Assembly (NCBI RefSeq): GCF_004118635.1
Contig: NZ_SDGU01000009.1
Location: forward strand, 62,001-126,000
Origin: Chlorobaculum sp. 24CR
GTDB taxonomy: Bacteria > Bacteroidota > Chlorobiia > Chlorobiales > Chlorobiaceae
Direction of reading: 5' to 3'
DNA: 64,000 nt
Shown here: positions 48,136 through 56,142 of the stretch, piece by piece
Layout: every line of letters begins with the position of its first letter
Position numbering within the stretch: position 1 is the first letter of the stretch
Made by a program: the position numbers and the translations under genes
Notes under the pieces: model-generated
Told to the model about the DNA's origin: nothing
Databases searched by the model: none
The model's input: only the letters and a program-made list of their open reading frames with translations

Positions 48136-49278
48136 ATGACAACGACCCCTGGGCAAAGCGTGACGCTTTTGCTGCTTACCCTTTCACAACTGCCGGGCAT
48201 CGGCCCGGCGAGGGCGCGCGCCCTTATCAACCGGTTCGGCCCCGGTCCCGCGCTCTTCGACGCGAACTACGAGGCGCTGCGCCAGATTCCCGGCATCGGC
48301 GAAACCATCGCCCGCGAAACCGCCGACCGGCTTGCCAGCCCGGCGTGGCGACAGAAGGCGCACCGGGCCGCCGAAGAGCAGCTCGCGCGGGCGGATCGAC
48401 TCGGAGCCACGGTCGTGACGATTCTCGACCCCGCTTATCCGGCGCATCTGAAGGAGATTTACGATCCGCCGCTTTTGCTCTTCGTGCGCGGCAATACCGA
48501 AGCGCTCTCGCTGCCCTCGCTCGCCGTCGTCGGCACGCGCAAGGCCACGGCCTACGGCAAGCAGGCCACCGAATTCATCTGCCGCGAAATGGCGGGCAAC
48601 GGTTACGCGATTTTCAGTGGTCTGGCCTACGGCATCGACATGATGGCGCACCGCGCGGCGGTCGAGAGCGATGGCGTGACGGTCGCCGTGCTCGGCTGCG
48701 GCATCGACCGCATCTACACCGACCCCGCCGGACGGCTCTGGCCGCGAATCCTCGAACGCGGCGCGATCGTCTCGGAGGAGTGGATCGGCGTCAAGCCAGA
48801 ACCGGGCAACTTCCCGCGCAGGAACCGCCTGATCTCCGGGCTGACGCAGGGTACGCTGATCGTCGAATCCGACATCAAGGGCGGCTCGATGATTACCGCC
48901 GCCTGCGCCCTCGAACAGAACCGCGAGGTGTTCGCCGTGCCGGGCAGCATCTTCTCCGCCGCCTCGCGCGGCGCAAACTACCTCATCCAGCAGAACCAGG
49001 CCAAGCCGGTGCACAGCGCAGAAGACATCATCGCCGAACTCGACCCGGCCCGGAACCCCGCGCTGAACCGGCAGCCGGAAGCCGCCGAGGTGCTCGACCT
49101 CAACATCGAGGAGTCGTGCATCGTCGAAGCGCTCCAGCAGGGCGCGATGCACATCGACCTCGTCGCCGAAAAAACCGGCCTGACGATCGAGGCCCTTCTG
49201 GTGCATCTTTTCGAGCTGGAACTGAAACGGATCATCGAACAGGAACCCTGTCAGATATTCAGGAAACGCACACATTGA
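48136..49278 (+). CDS. dprA: DNA-processing protein DprA
   Basis: Binds incoming single-stranded DNA and loads RecA during natural transformation. The 380-aa protein has an N-terminal helix-hairpin-helix part (LSQLPGIGPARARALINRFG). The Rossmann-fold core follows, with VVGTRKATAYGKQA, the SGLAYGIDMMAHRAA motif, VAVLGCGIDRIY and RNRLISGLTQGTLIVES. A C-terminal winged-helix (DML1-type) domain ends the protein. It follows the prenyl synthase by 59 nt with no functional link. The catalogue of other competence genes lies outside the window. Confidence 0.95.
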   Translation: MTTTPGQSVTLLLLTLSQLPGIGPARARALINRFGPGPALFDANYEALRQIPGIGETIARETADRLASPAWRQKAHRAAEEQLARADRLGATVVTILDPAYPAHLKEIYDPPLLLFVRGNTEALSLPSLAVVGTRKATAYGKQATEFICREMAGNGYAIFSGLAYGIDMMAHRAAVESDGVTVAVLGCGIDRIYTDPAGRLWPRILERGAIVSEEWIGVKPEPGNFPRRNRLISGLTQGTLIVESDIKGGSMITAACALEQNREVFAVPGSIFSAASRGANYLIQQNQAKPVHSAEDIIAELDPARNPALNRQPEAAEVLDLNIEESCIVEALQQGAMHIDLVAEKTGLTIEALLVHLFELELKRIIEQEPCQIFRKRTH

Positions 49279-49416
49279 AGCGCATGAACCCAAACCTCCA
49301 TATCGTCTGCTCGCTCCGGCTCAATTTTCTTTTCTGAAATAGCATTTTCAAAACGGAATTATTACTTTTCGGAGTATCGATTCGATGATAAGACAAAGAA
49401 CCGTACACGTTGTATC

Positions 49417-49965
49417 ATGAAAAACCAAAACACTCCGATAATGTCAGACTTCAAAGGAATTAAAAAATCAGCTTCATTGCTTTTGTTCATGTCGCTCCTC
49501 CTCGGCATGAGCTTCTCGGCTTCGAAAGCATTCGCTGACAGCTCGCAAAAAATTGGCGTGGTCGATTACGGCAGGATTTTCCAGATGATGCCCGAAACCA
49601 AAGCCGCCGACCAATCTCTCCAGACCATGAAAAGCCAGAGCAGCGCGGAACTTGCCAAGCTCCAGAGCGCCTTCCAGAATGCGGTTCAGGCTTATCAGAA
49701 GGGAGGCAAGCCCAATGCCGCCAAAGAGAAAGAGCTTCGCGCCCAGCAGGAGAACCTGCAGAAAACCGCCATGGAAAAACAGAGTCTGCTGGCGCAGAAA
49801 GAGCAGGCGCTCATCGCCCCTATCCGCCAGAAAATCGACACCGCCGTGGCAATGATCGCCAAAAAAGACGGATTCAGCATGATTTTTGACAAGAGCGCCC
49901 GCGTGTATGGCGATGACCAGTCAGACATCACCTACAAGGTGCTCGACCAACTGAAAATCAAGTAA
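49417..49965 (+). CDS. skp: OmpH/Skp-family periplasmic chaperone
   Basis: Periplasmic chaperone holding unfolded outer-membrane proteins. The 182-aa precursor has a signal peptide (about 1-40; hydrophobic ASLLLFMSLLLGMSFS, cleavage after AFA). The OmpH domain has IGVVDYGRIFQMMPETKAAD and a long coiled coil (about 65-135), ending in FSMIFDKSARVYGDD-type sequence. The start could be ATG 49417 or ATG 49441. In many genomes skp is next to bamA; here it leads an lptC-panD-glmU-type run instead. Confidence 0.88.
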   Translation: MKNQNTPIMSDFKGIKKSASLLLFMSLLLGMSFSASKAFADSSQKIGVVDYGRIFQMMPETKAADQSLQTMKSQSSAELAKLQSAFQNAVQAYQKGGKPNAAKEKELRAQQENLQKTAMEKQSLLAQKEQALIAPIRQKIDTAVAMIAKKDGFSMIFDKSARVYGDDQSDITYKVLDQLKIK

Positions 49966-49983
49966 CCCTCTTCTGGAAGCCTC

Positions 49984-50529
49984 TTGAATTCTCGCCGGAC
50001 AACCTTTTTCTTTCTGGCAATATCGTTCAGCGCCGTCGGCTGTAGCGCTCCCAAAGTGGAGCCTCGCGCGCCGACGGTGGCCGTTTCTGCGGCTGACATG
50101 CCTGCCCAGGAGAGCTGGAACGTCACCCTCATGGTTTCAAGCGACGGTAAAACCAAAACGATAGTCAGCGCCCACCATGCCGCGGAGTACCGCCAGGGGG
50201 AGAAGCAGGAAATCCGTCTCGATGGCGGAGTCAGTGTGCAACTCATCAACAGTGACGGCGCTGCAACCCTCATGACGGCAGGCCGTGGCATCGTGCATGA
50301 CAATCAGGATATCGAAGCATTCGACAACGTCGTCATCCGTTCGGCTGACAACACGGTCATTCGCACCGAATATATCAACCGTTCCAGCCAGGAACGCATG
50401 ATACGCTCCGACAAATATGTCACCATCACCAGCCCCACGCGCACCATCCGGGGGTACGGCTTTGAAAGCGACGACGCCATGAAACGGTACAAGATTTTTC
50501 ATGCCAGCGGTGAATCCTTTTCTAAATAA
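49984..50529 (+). CDS. lptC: LptC-family LPS export protein (putative lipoprotein)
   Basis: The 181-aa periplasmic protein has an LptC/LptA-type beta-jellyroll. The N-terminus has a short signal with lipobox-like SAVGC (about 16-20), so lipid anchoring at Cys20 is likely instead of the usual membrane helix. Segments such as DGKTKTIVSAHHAAEY, EIRLDGGVSVQLINSDG and TEYINRSSQERMIRSD form the repeated strand pattern. The start is TTG 49984, 18 nt after skp, with a weak ribosome site. It probably bridges LptBFG and LptA. LptA and LptB genes are not seen here. Confidence 0.8.
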   Translation: MNSRRTTFFFLAISFSAVGCSAPKVEPRAPTVAVSAADMPAQESWNVTLMVSSDGKTKTIVSAHHAAEYRQGEKQEIRLDGGVSVQLINSDGAATLMTAGRGIVHDNQDIEAFDNVVIRSADNTVIRTEYINRSSQERMIRSDKYVTITSPTRTIRGYGFESDDAMKRYKIFHASGESFSK

Positions 50530-50550
50530 CTCGACTCTGTTTGTACCGGT

Positions 50551-50937
50551 ATGAAATTACACATGCTCAAATCCAAGATCCACAACGCCATTGTCACCAG
50601 TGGAGACCTGGAATATGAAGGAAGCATCACCATCGACAAGGAGCTGCTCGAGATGGCCGACATGATCGCCAACGAGAAGGTACTGGTGGTCAACAACAAC
50701 AACGGTGAACGATTCGAGACCTACATCATCGAGGGGACCCAGGGTCTGCGCGAAATTCAGCTTAACGGCGCAGCAGCCCGTTGCGCGCTGCCCGGCGACG
50801 AAATCATCATCATGGCTTTCGCCGAAATGGAGCCGGAAGAGGCTCGCAACTGGAAGCCGATGATCGTCATCGTTGACCGGATGAACAACCCCAAACGCCG
50901 CCACCGGGTAGGTTCTGAAAACGAATATCTCGGCTGA
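50551..50937 (+). CDS. panD: Aspartate 1-decarboxylase
   Basis: Pyruvoyl enzyme that makes beta-alanine for pantothenate and CoA. The 128-aa proenzyme has the self-cleavage site Gly24-Ser25 in EYEGSITID. It also has the conserved K9 region (MLKSKIHNA), [12 protein letters not shown] and [21 protein letters not shown]. Length is normal. It lies 21 nt after lptC and 30 nt before the GlmU-type gene on the same strand; a PanZ/PanM-type maturation factor is not visible. Confidence 0.96.
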   Translation: MKLHMLKSKIHNAIVTSGDLEYEGSITIDKELLEMADMIANEKVLVVNNNNGERFETYIIEGTQGLREIQLNGAAARCALPGDEIIIMAFAEMEPEEARNWKPMIVIVDRMNNPKRRHRVGSENEYLG

Positions 50938-50967
50938 AACTCCTTTAACCCCTTACAAAACAGCGTT

Positions 50968-51711
50968 ATGAGCCTTGCAATCGTCATCATGGCCGCCGGT
51001 AAAGGCACCCGAATGAAATCGGATCTTCCGAAGGTACTGCACGAAGCGAACGGCAAGCCGCTGGTAGCATATGTCATCGAAAAATCGCAGGCGCTCGATC
51101 CCGCCAAAATCGTGCTCATCGTCGGCCATCAGGCCGGGCTGGTTCGGCAGGCAACCACCAGCTTCCCGGTCGATTACGCCCTGCAGGAGCCACAGCTCGG
51201 CACGGGCCACGCCGTCATGCAGGCAGAACCGTTTCTGAAGGATTTCGAGGGTGAGGTGGTCATCCTGTCGGGAGACGCGCCGCTCTTCACAGCCCGCACG
51301 CTCAGGGAGCTGATCGACTTCCACCGTTCGCGGCAGGCGGTCGCCACGGTGCTGACCGCAGAGATGGACGACCCGACAGGATACGGAAGAGTCATCAGAA
51401 ACGGCGGCGGCGAGGAGGTGCTGAAAATCGTCGAGCAGAAGGACGCCACCGAAGAGGAGAAAACGGTAAGCGAAATCAACTCTGGCGTGTACGTCATCAA
51501 CGCTGCCGAGCTTTTTTCCGCCCTGAACGGCATCACCGACGACAATGCGCAAAAAGAGTACTACCTCACCGACGTCTTCGGCATCTGCTTCGGTAAAGGC
51601 AAAAAGGTGTGCGCCTTCAAGGTAGCCGACCCCAACGAAATCCGAGGCATAAACACCCCCGAACAGCTCCGGGAAGCCGAACTGCTGCTCCAGGGCGAGA
51701 AGTATTTGTAA
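50968..51711 (+). CDS. GlmU uridylyltransferase domain only (UDP-GlcNAc pyrophosphorylase-like)
   Basis: Nucleotidyltransferase of 247 aa that matches the N-terminal half of GlmU: IVIMAAGKGTRMKSDLPKVLH (motif GKGTRMKS), QEPQLGTGHAVMQAE, VVILSGDAPLF, GYGRVIRN, EINSGVYVIN and a final RGINTPEQLREAE. The left-handed beta-helix acetyltransferase half (about 200 further residues) is missing and no fragment follows; a repeat element starts 3 nt after the stop. It probably forms UDP-GlcNAc from GlcNAc-1-P, or another UDP-sugar. The acetyltransferase would need to be a separate protein. Confidence 0.85.
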   Translation: MSLAIVIMAAGKGTRMKSDLPKVLHEANGKPLVAYVIEKSQALDPAKIVLIVGHQAGLVRQATTSFPVDYALQEPQLGTGHAVMQAEPFLKDFEGEVVILSGDAPLFTARTLRELIDFHRSRQAVATVLTAEMDDPTGYGRVIRNGGGEEVLKIVEQKDATEEEKTVSEINSGVYVINAAELFSALNGITDDNAQKEYYLTDVFGICFGKGKKVCAFKVADPNEIRGINTPEQLREAELLLQGEKYL

Positions 51712-51714
51712 GCA

Positions 51715-51812
51715 GCGGACTAAGTGGACGAGGTGGACTGAGTGGACAAGCTCCAGAAAGACATTCTCCCCTCTTCACCTATAGGACTTGTAAAACCTAT
51801 ACGACCTATTGC
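51715..51812. repeat. 9-nt-period repeats, GTGGAC and GGAC..TAT types (locus f)
   Basis: The first block (51715-51748) has units GCGGACTAA, GTGGACGAG, GTGGACTGA, GTGGACAAG. A second block (51779-51812) reads as AGGACTTGT, AAAACCTAT, ACGACCTAT, TGC and forms an imperfect hairpin. The two blocks resemble those of loci a and b, so both subfamilies occur together. They begin 3 nt after the GlmU-type stop, between convergent genes. Confidence 0.78.
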
Positions 51813-51858
51813 ACACAACCCCCGCAGAACCTCCCGGCTTCCAAACCACCTCCCAGCT

Positions 51859-53031
51859 TCAGTACAAGAACATCGGCTTGCCCATGACGCTTCTCATCTT
51901 CGGGCGGTAGCTGCGCATATCGTAAAGTTCACCGATATCGACCTGTTTGGTGTTGGCTGAAACCTCGGCGAGCGGCAGACAGGTGTATATCCCCTTCTGC
52001 AGCGCCACCATGACGCCGAAAGTCCCCTCCGCGATCAGTTCGACGGCGAGCTGCGCGAAGTTAAACCCAACCATCAGGTCAAGCGCGTCGGGAATACCCG
52101 AACGCATCAGGTAACCGAGCGGCTGGCAGATCACCTCCTGGCCGGTCAGCATCGAGATGGTTTCGCGGGTCAACTGGCCGATACCGGCAGGCTCATGGCC
52201 ATCCTCGTCGTAGCGCCGACCGCAATATTCGATCATCTTGCTGCCGATCATCCGCGCCCCTTCGCTGATGGCGATCATGGCATAACGGCTCGGATTGGCA
52301 TCCTTGTCCTGAATCACGAACTCGGCAAGGGTTTCGGGGTCAAAGGGCGCTTCGGGAATGAGCGCGCGATCAACGCCCGCCAGGTAGGCGCTGACCAGGC
52401 AGGTCTCGCCGGTGCTGCGTCCGAACAGCTCGACAATGGTGATGCGCTCGTGCGAGCCGGAGCTGGTGCGGAGCTGATGAATGTACTGGACGCTCCGGGT
52501 GACAGCGGTGCCGAAACCGATGCAGTAGTCCGATCCATAAACATCGTTGTCCATCGTTTTCGGTACGCCGATCGCCTTGACCCCTTTGCGGGAAAGATGC
52601 TCGGCGTAACCGATCGTATCGTCACCGCCAATGACGATAATGACATCGAGATCAAGCGCTTCGATACTCCGGAGCACGTGATCGGTCAAATCGAAGTTGC
52701 CTGAGTGATGCAGGCCAGAGCGCAACAGATGCGGCGAGTTGCGGAGGAAGGCGGGAATCTCTTTCTTCTTGAGGTTGCCGGGGTTGAGCCGACTGGTATG
52801 GAGCAGGGTTCCGCCGGTGCGGTCGATTCTGCGCACAAGCTCGGAATCGAGATCGGCGATATGCTCCGTGCGGGAAGCCGGATCATCGGGATCGAAAGCC
52901 AAGAGGCCGTTCCAGCCCCGGCGGATTCCAGTCACCCGGTACCCCTTCTCGGCGCTGATCGTCACGATAGTCTTGATGCATGCGTTGATACCGGGAGCGT
53001 CGCCACCGCCGGTCAAAACACCGATGTGCAT
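51859..53031 (-). CDS. 6-phosphofructokinase, pyrophosphate-type signature
   Basis: PfkA-superfamily enzyme of 390 aa. The N-terminal TGGGDAPGIN loop and the phosphoryl-donor motif IGGDDT (about 135-139) are present. VPKTMDND (about 157-163, K158), GRSTGETCL and the C-terminal GYLMRSGIPDALDL are also visible. ATP enzymes have Gly at both specificity positions (GGDGS, PGTIDND). Asp in GGDDT and Lys in PKTMDND are the known signature of PPi-dependent enzymes. It therefore probably uses PPi and can run both ways, which suits an autotroph. It ends before repeat locus f. Confidence 0.9.
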   Translation of the reverse strand: MHIGVLTGGGDAPGINACIKTIVTISAEKGYRVTGIRRGWNGLLAFDPDDPASRTEHIADLDSELVRRIDRTGGTLLHTSRLNPGNLKKKEIPAFLRNSPHLLRSGLHHSGNFDLTDHVLRSIEALDLDVIIVIGGDDTIGYAEHLSRKGVKAIGVPKTMDNDVYGSDYCIGFGTAVTRSVQYIHQLRTSSGSHERITIVELFGRSTGETCLVSAYLAGVDRALIPEAPFDPETLAEFVIQDKDANPSRYAMIAISEGARMIGSKMIEYCGRRYDEDGHEPAGIGQLTRETISMLTGQEVICQPLGYLMRSGIPDALDLMVGFNFAQLAVELIAEGTFGVMVALQKGIYTCLPLAEVSANTKQVDIGELYDMRSYRPKMRSVMGKPMFLY

Positions 53032-53306
53032 GGCAGTTTAAGGTCTTGAGTGAAACCATCCTGCACCATCGAAATCCAAATCGAACTCCTTACCGCAATC
53101 GAACTCCGATGAAAACAACAAAGCCAAACACCCTGTTGTTGTACTTCAGCATAAATTTCCAGCTTTACTTCAGCAGGCAAAAATCGCAATCGCCGCCGCC
53201 GGAAAAAGTTGGGCTAAAGGCCAGGGTTATCCTTTCTTATCAATAAACCCCGGACTGAAGTCCGAAGCAAGTCGTTGAGCGTGATCATCGCCGAAGTAAA
53301 AATCGG
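53032..53306. other. Gap upstream of pfk with inverted repeat copy
   Basis: The gap contains the pfk promoter region (AT-rich, about 53080-53160) and a copy of the GGGCTTTAGCCC / GGACTTCAGTCC palindromic repeat pair, in reverse orientation, at 53211-53264. No gene was found in it. Confidence 0.55.
53211..53264. repeat. Diverged palindromic repeat pair, inverse orientation
   Basis: GGGCTAAAGGCC (53211-53222) and CCCCGGACTGAAGTCCG (53248-53264) are diverged relatives of the two palindromes at 24374-24430 and of those at 63819-63931. They are here separated by about 25 nt. Confidence 0.7.
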
Positions 53307-53423
53307 TCAAGAACAGGCAAGCTGTTCCATCAGAAAATCGATTTCGATCTGAACCATGCACCCGACAGTGTTCTTGACTGTCACCTGAGCGTCAGGAGCG
53401 ATCCGACAACTCAGGGCTGTCAT
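53307..53423 (-). CDS. Possible 38-aa small protein after the VOC gene
   Basis: ATG 53421-53423 follows the VOC gene stop by 4 nt and opens a frame reading MTALSCRIAPDAQVTVKNTV, then GCMVQIEIDFLMEQLACS. Codon choice resembles that of the neighbours and the spacing suits translational coupling, but I recognise no family. It may be chance; three Cys residues are present. Confidence 0.3.
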   Translation of the reverse strand: MTALSCRIAPDAQVTVKNTVGCMVQIEIDFLMEQLACS

Positions 53424-53427
53424 GGCA

Positions 53428-53922
53428 CTACTTCCGCGAGCGCCTCGTCTTTTTGACCTCGCCGCCAGCGGCAAGCTCTCGGCGGGATTCCGAGGCGATA
53501 TCGCCGGCCGTGCGGGTATCGATCTTTTCAGTCGGCGACTGCAAACCGGTAGCACTCATGGAGTAAAATTCGATCAGGTTGCCGTCCGGATCCATCACGA
53601 AAAAAGCGCGGCCCTCGCGGCGATGCGCGGGCCGGGTGACAAGATGCGCACCCCGGTCGTCGAGATAAACCGCGGCCTGGTCAACCTCGGCGTCCGAGGC
53701 CAGCCTGAATCCGAAGTGATCGACACGAATGTCGCGTGCGTCGGCTGTACCCGGCGTCTCGGCCTTGACCAGCACGAGCATATCGGAATTGAGCCGGAGG
53801 TAGGAGATGTTGGCTCCGGCGCGGTGATCGACCCGGAAACCGAGAATACCGGCATAAAACTCTTCGGACAACCGCACATCGTTGACCCGAAGCGTGATCT
53901 GGTTAATCCCCGTCAGATTCAT
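53428..53922 (-). CDS. VOC-family protein (glyoxalase/bleomycin resistance fold)
   Basis: The 164-aa product has a VOC fold over about residues 1-120: INQITLRVNDVRLSEEFY, LGFRVDHRAG, VDHFGFRLAS and FFVMDPDGNLIEFYS. The last has a metal-binding Glu near the end of the fold. A basic, low-complexity C-terminal tail follows (about 125-164, ending EVKKTRRSRK). The ATG at 53922 has GAGG 6 nt ahead and lies inside the last codons of rpoZ, in another frame (20-nt overlap), so translation is coupled to rpoZ. Substrate unknown. Confidence 0.82.
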   Translation of the reverse strand: MNLTGINQITLRVNDVRLSEEFYAGILGFRVDHRAGANISYLRLNSDMLVLVKAETPGTADARDIRVDHFGFRLASDAEVDQAAVYLDDRGAHLVTRPAHRREGRAFFVMDPDGNLIEFYSMSATGLQSPTEKIDTRTAGDIASESRRELAAGGEVKKTRRSRK

Positions 53923-54256
53923 CTTCATCCTCACTCTCCGCTACTTTCGTTTCGGTACTCTTTTCGAGAACATAATCGTACTCATGATCGAAATACTGCT
54001 CCACGGCCTGCTGGGAGGGTTTTTCGCGGCACTCGAACTCCACGCTGATGGCGATCTGTTCGGGAAACACCTTTTCCGATTCGGACTCCGAAGCGGGGTT
54101 CCGGATCATCTCCTTGTACGGAAGCAGGCGCTCTTCGAGTTCGGAGCGCTCCTCTTCGTGAATCTCCCTTGCTTTCTTCGAAATGGCTACAACGGTTTCG
54201 TAGAGATTTTCATGCGTACTTCTCAGCTTGTTCAAATCAACTGGTTTGACCGACAT
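53903..54256 (-). CDS. rpoZ: DNA-directed RNA polymerase omega subunit (Chlorobi type)
   Basis: Small RNA polymerase subunit of 117 aa helping beta' assembly. It starts MSVKPVDLNKLRSTHENLYE and continues TVVAISKKAREIHEEERSEL. The core AIxxxRARxI omega motif is altered to ISKKAREI, as I recall for green sulfur bacteria, and the C-terminus is acidic (ESEDEDESDGD). Its position 12 nt after gmk and the yicC-gmk-rpoZ order are conserved in bacteria and support the call. Its end overlaps the VOC gene. Confidence 0.88.
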   Translation of the reverse strand: MSVKPVDLNKLRSTHENLYETVVAISKKAREIHEEERSELEERLLPYKEMIRNPASESESEKVFPEQIAISVEFECREKPSQQAVEQYFDHEYDYVLEKSTETKVAESEDEDESDGD

Positions 54257-54268
54257 GGCAATAGTGCG

Positions 54269-54856
54269 TTATGATTGTGGAAGAAACTCGGCGATCCGCG
54301 TGGCGACCGCATTGACGGTGCGCCCAAGATCGTCGTTGACCACGACAAAATCAAATTCTCCGGCATGGGACAGCTCCATCTCCGCCCGTTCGAGCCGCGT
54401 TTTGAGCGCCTCGGCGCTCTCGCTCTGGCGCGCCTGCAAGCGGCGGGCAAGCTCCTCCATGCTCGGGGGTTTAAGAAAAACGAGCAGCGCCCGTTCTCCG
54501 AAAATTCTTTTGAGGTTCAGCGCCCCTTTCACATCGAGATCGAAAAGCAGATTGCGGCCCGCCTCGATCGCCTCGATGGTCTTGTCGAGCAGCGTTCCGT
54601 AGAAGTTACCGAAAAAGAATTCATGTTCGATAAAGCCGTTTTCGGCGATCTTTTTCTCGAACTCCTCGCGGGCGAGGAAGTGGTAATCGACGCCGTCACG
54701 CTCGCCGTCGCGCATCTGGCGCGTCGTGGCTGAGACCGAAAATTCGAGCGATCCGAGACGCTCCATCACGAGTTTGGCGACCGTCGATTTTCCGGTGCCC
54801 GACGGGGCCGAAAAGACGATCAGCCGACCTTGGCCAGAAACCTGTTCCGCGCTCAT
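54269..54856 (-). CDS. gmk: Guanylate kinase
   Basis: Phosphorylates GMP to GDP. The 195-aa protein has the P-loop VFSAPSGTGKST (about 14-25), the GMP-binding SVSATTRQMRDGERDGVDYHF, NFYGTLLDKTIEAIEAG, LLFDLDVKGALNLK and LKPPSMEEL. All family motifs are intact. It starts 4 nt after the yicC stop codon and is followed by rpoZ, so yicC-gmk-rpoZ-VOC form one operon. Confidence 0.97.
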   Translation of the reverse strand: MSAEQVSGQGRLIVFSAPSGTGKSTVAKLVMERLGSLEFSVSATTRQMRDGERDGVDYHFLAREEFEKKIAENGFIEHEFFFGNFYGTLLDKTIEAIEAGRNLLFDLDVKGALNLKRIFGERALLVFLKPPSMEELARRLQARQSESAEALKTRLERAEMELSHAGEFDFVVVNDDLGRTVNAVATRIAEFLPQS

Positions 54857-54860
54857 AGGC

Positions 54861-55748
54861 TTATTCGATGTTTTGAAGCTGCTCCCTGACCTTTTCGAGC
54901 TCCTCCTTGATGTGCACCACCTTCTGCGAAATATCGGCGTTCTGCGACTTTGAAGCGATGGTGTTGGCCTCGCGGAGCTGCTCCTGCAGGAGGAAATTGA
55001 GCTTGCGGCCAGAGCCGCTCGAACTGTTGTTCAGCTCTTCTATAAAAAACTTGTTGTGGCTGTTGAAGCGGATGCACTCCTCGGTAATATCGAGCCGCTC
55101 GGCAGCCATGACAATCTCCATTTCGAGCCGATCCTTGCTGTACTCGACATCGCGCCCGGCAATGGCAGTGATTTTCGAGGCCAGCCGCTTGCGGATCGTT
55201 TCGAGATTACCGGCAGCAATCTCGCGAATATCTTTGAGTGTGCATTCGATTTCGTCGATCCTTGACCTGAAATCACCGGCAAGCTCCTCGCCCTCTTTCC
55301 GGCGCATCTCCTTGAGATGGCCGATAGCTTCGGCAAGGGCTGAACTGGCGATAGGCCAGATTTGGTCGGGGTGTTCCAGAATGGTGTGGTCAGACTCGAA
55401 AATCTCGGAAAAACGCAGAACGTGGTCGAGCGTCACCGGCGCTTCGATCTCCGCCTCCCGGCGCACGGCTTCGAGAAGAGACTTGTAGGCCCTGACTTTC
55501 GCCGGATTCACGGTCACCGGCAACTGCTCGGCCTCGTCGAGCTGAAGCTGCACGTACGCCGATATTTTGCCGCGCTGGAAAGTGGCGCGGATCAGCTCCC
55601 TGACCTCCAGCTCCCACGACAGCAACTGCCTGGGCAGCTTGACCCCGATTTCGGCAAAACGGTTGTTGACCGAGCGAAGTTCGACAAGCACCTTCATGCC
55701 TTTTTCCGAACGCTCGGCGCTGCCGTATCCGGTCATGCTTTCCAACAT
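54861..55748 (-). CDS. yicC: YicC family endoribonuclease
   Basis: The 295-aa protein has the YicC N-terminal domain (MLESMTGYGSAERSEKG, LRSVNNRFAEIGVKLPR, FQRGKISAYVQL) and the C-terminal DUF1732 region (RLEMEIVMAAERLDITEECI, HNKFFIEEL, GRKLNFLLQEQLREANTIASKS). E. coli YicC is reported to be an RNase acting on small RNA, so a role in RNA turnover is likely. It is the first gene of the yicC-gmk-rpoZ run. rpsO ends 69 nt upstream. Confidence 0.93.
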   Translation of the reverse strand: MLESMTGYGSAERSEKGMKVLVELRSVNNRFAEIGVKLPRQLLSWELEVRELIRATFQRGKISAYVQLQLDEAEQLPVTVNPAKVRAYKSLLEAVRREAEIEAPVTLDHVLRFSEIFESDHTILEHPDQIWPIASSALAEAIGHLKEMRRKEGEELAGDFRSRIDEIECTLKDIREIAAGNLETIRKRLASKITAIAGRDVEYSKDRLEMEIVMAAERLDITEECIRFNSHNKFFIEELNNSSSGSGRKLNFLLQEQLREANTIASKSQNADISQKVVHIKEELEKVREQLQNIE

Positions 55749-55817
55749 ACACTCACTCTGTTACATTCTTGAAGATACCTGCGGAGAACGCTCCCCGCAG
55801 GCTCCGGAAGAGGCCGG

Positions 55818-56087
55818 TTACTTGCGCAGGTCGAGATCGGCAAGCACCTTGCGATAGCGTTCGATATCGGCATTCTTGAGGTAGTTCAGCACATGCTTGC
55901 GCTTGCCGACCAGCATCAACAGGCCGCGGCGTGAATGTTTGTCTTTGGGATGCTGCTGAAGATGACCGGTCAGATCGGCGATCCTGCGGCTGAACAGGGC
56001 AACCTGCACCTCCGCTTTTCCGGTATCCGTCGCAGAAGCACCAAACTTCGTGATAATCTCGGCTTTGTGTTCTTTTGTCAGACCCAT
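55818..56087 (-). CDS. rpsO: 30S ribosomal protein S15
   Basis: The 89-aa protein binds 16S rRNA in the platform. It begins MGLTKEHKAEIITKFGASAT and has TGKAEVQVALFSRRIADLTGHL (motif GKAEVQVALFSRRI), HPKDKHSRRGLLMLVGKR and DIERYRKVLADLDLRK. The start is ATG 56087; an upstream extension to 56204 would overlap ribF's end and has no support. It ends the classical nusA-infB-rbfA-truB-ribF-rpsO gene order. Confidence 0.97.
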   Translation of the reverse strand: MGLTKEHKAEIITKFGASATDTGKAEVQVALFSRRIADLTGHLQQHPKDKHSRRGLLMLVGKRKHVLNYLKNADIERYRKVLADLDLRK

Positions 56088-56142
56088 GATGTTTTCTGTG
56101 TGATGTGTTATAACGAAATAAAAAACGGCCCTTAATATAACA

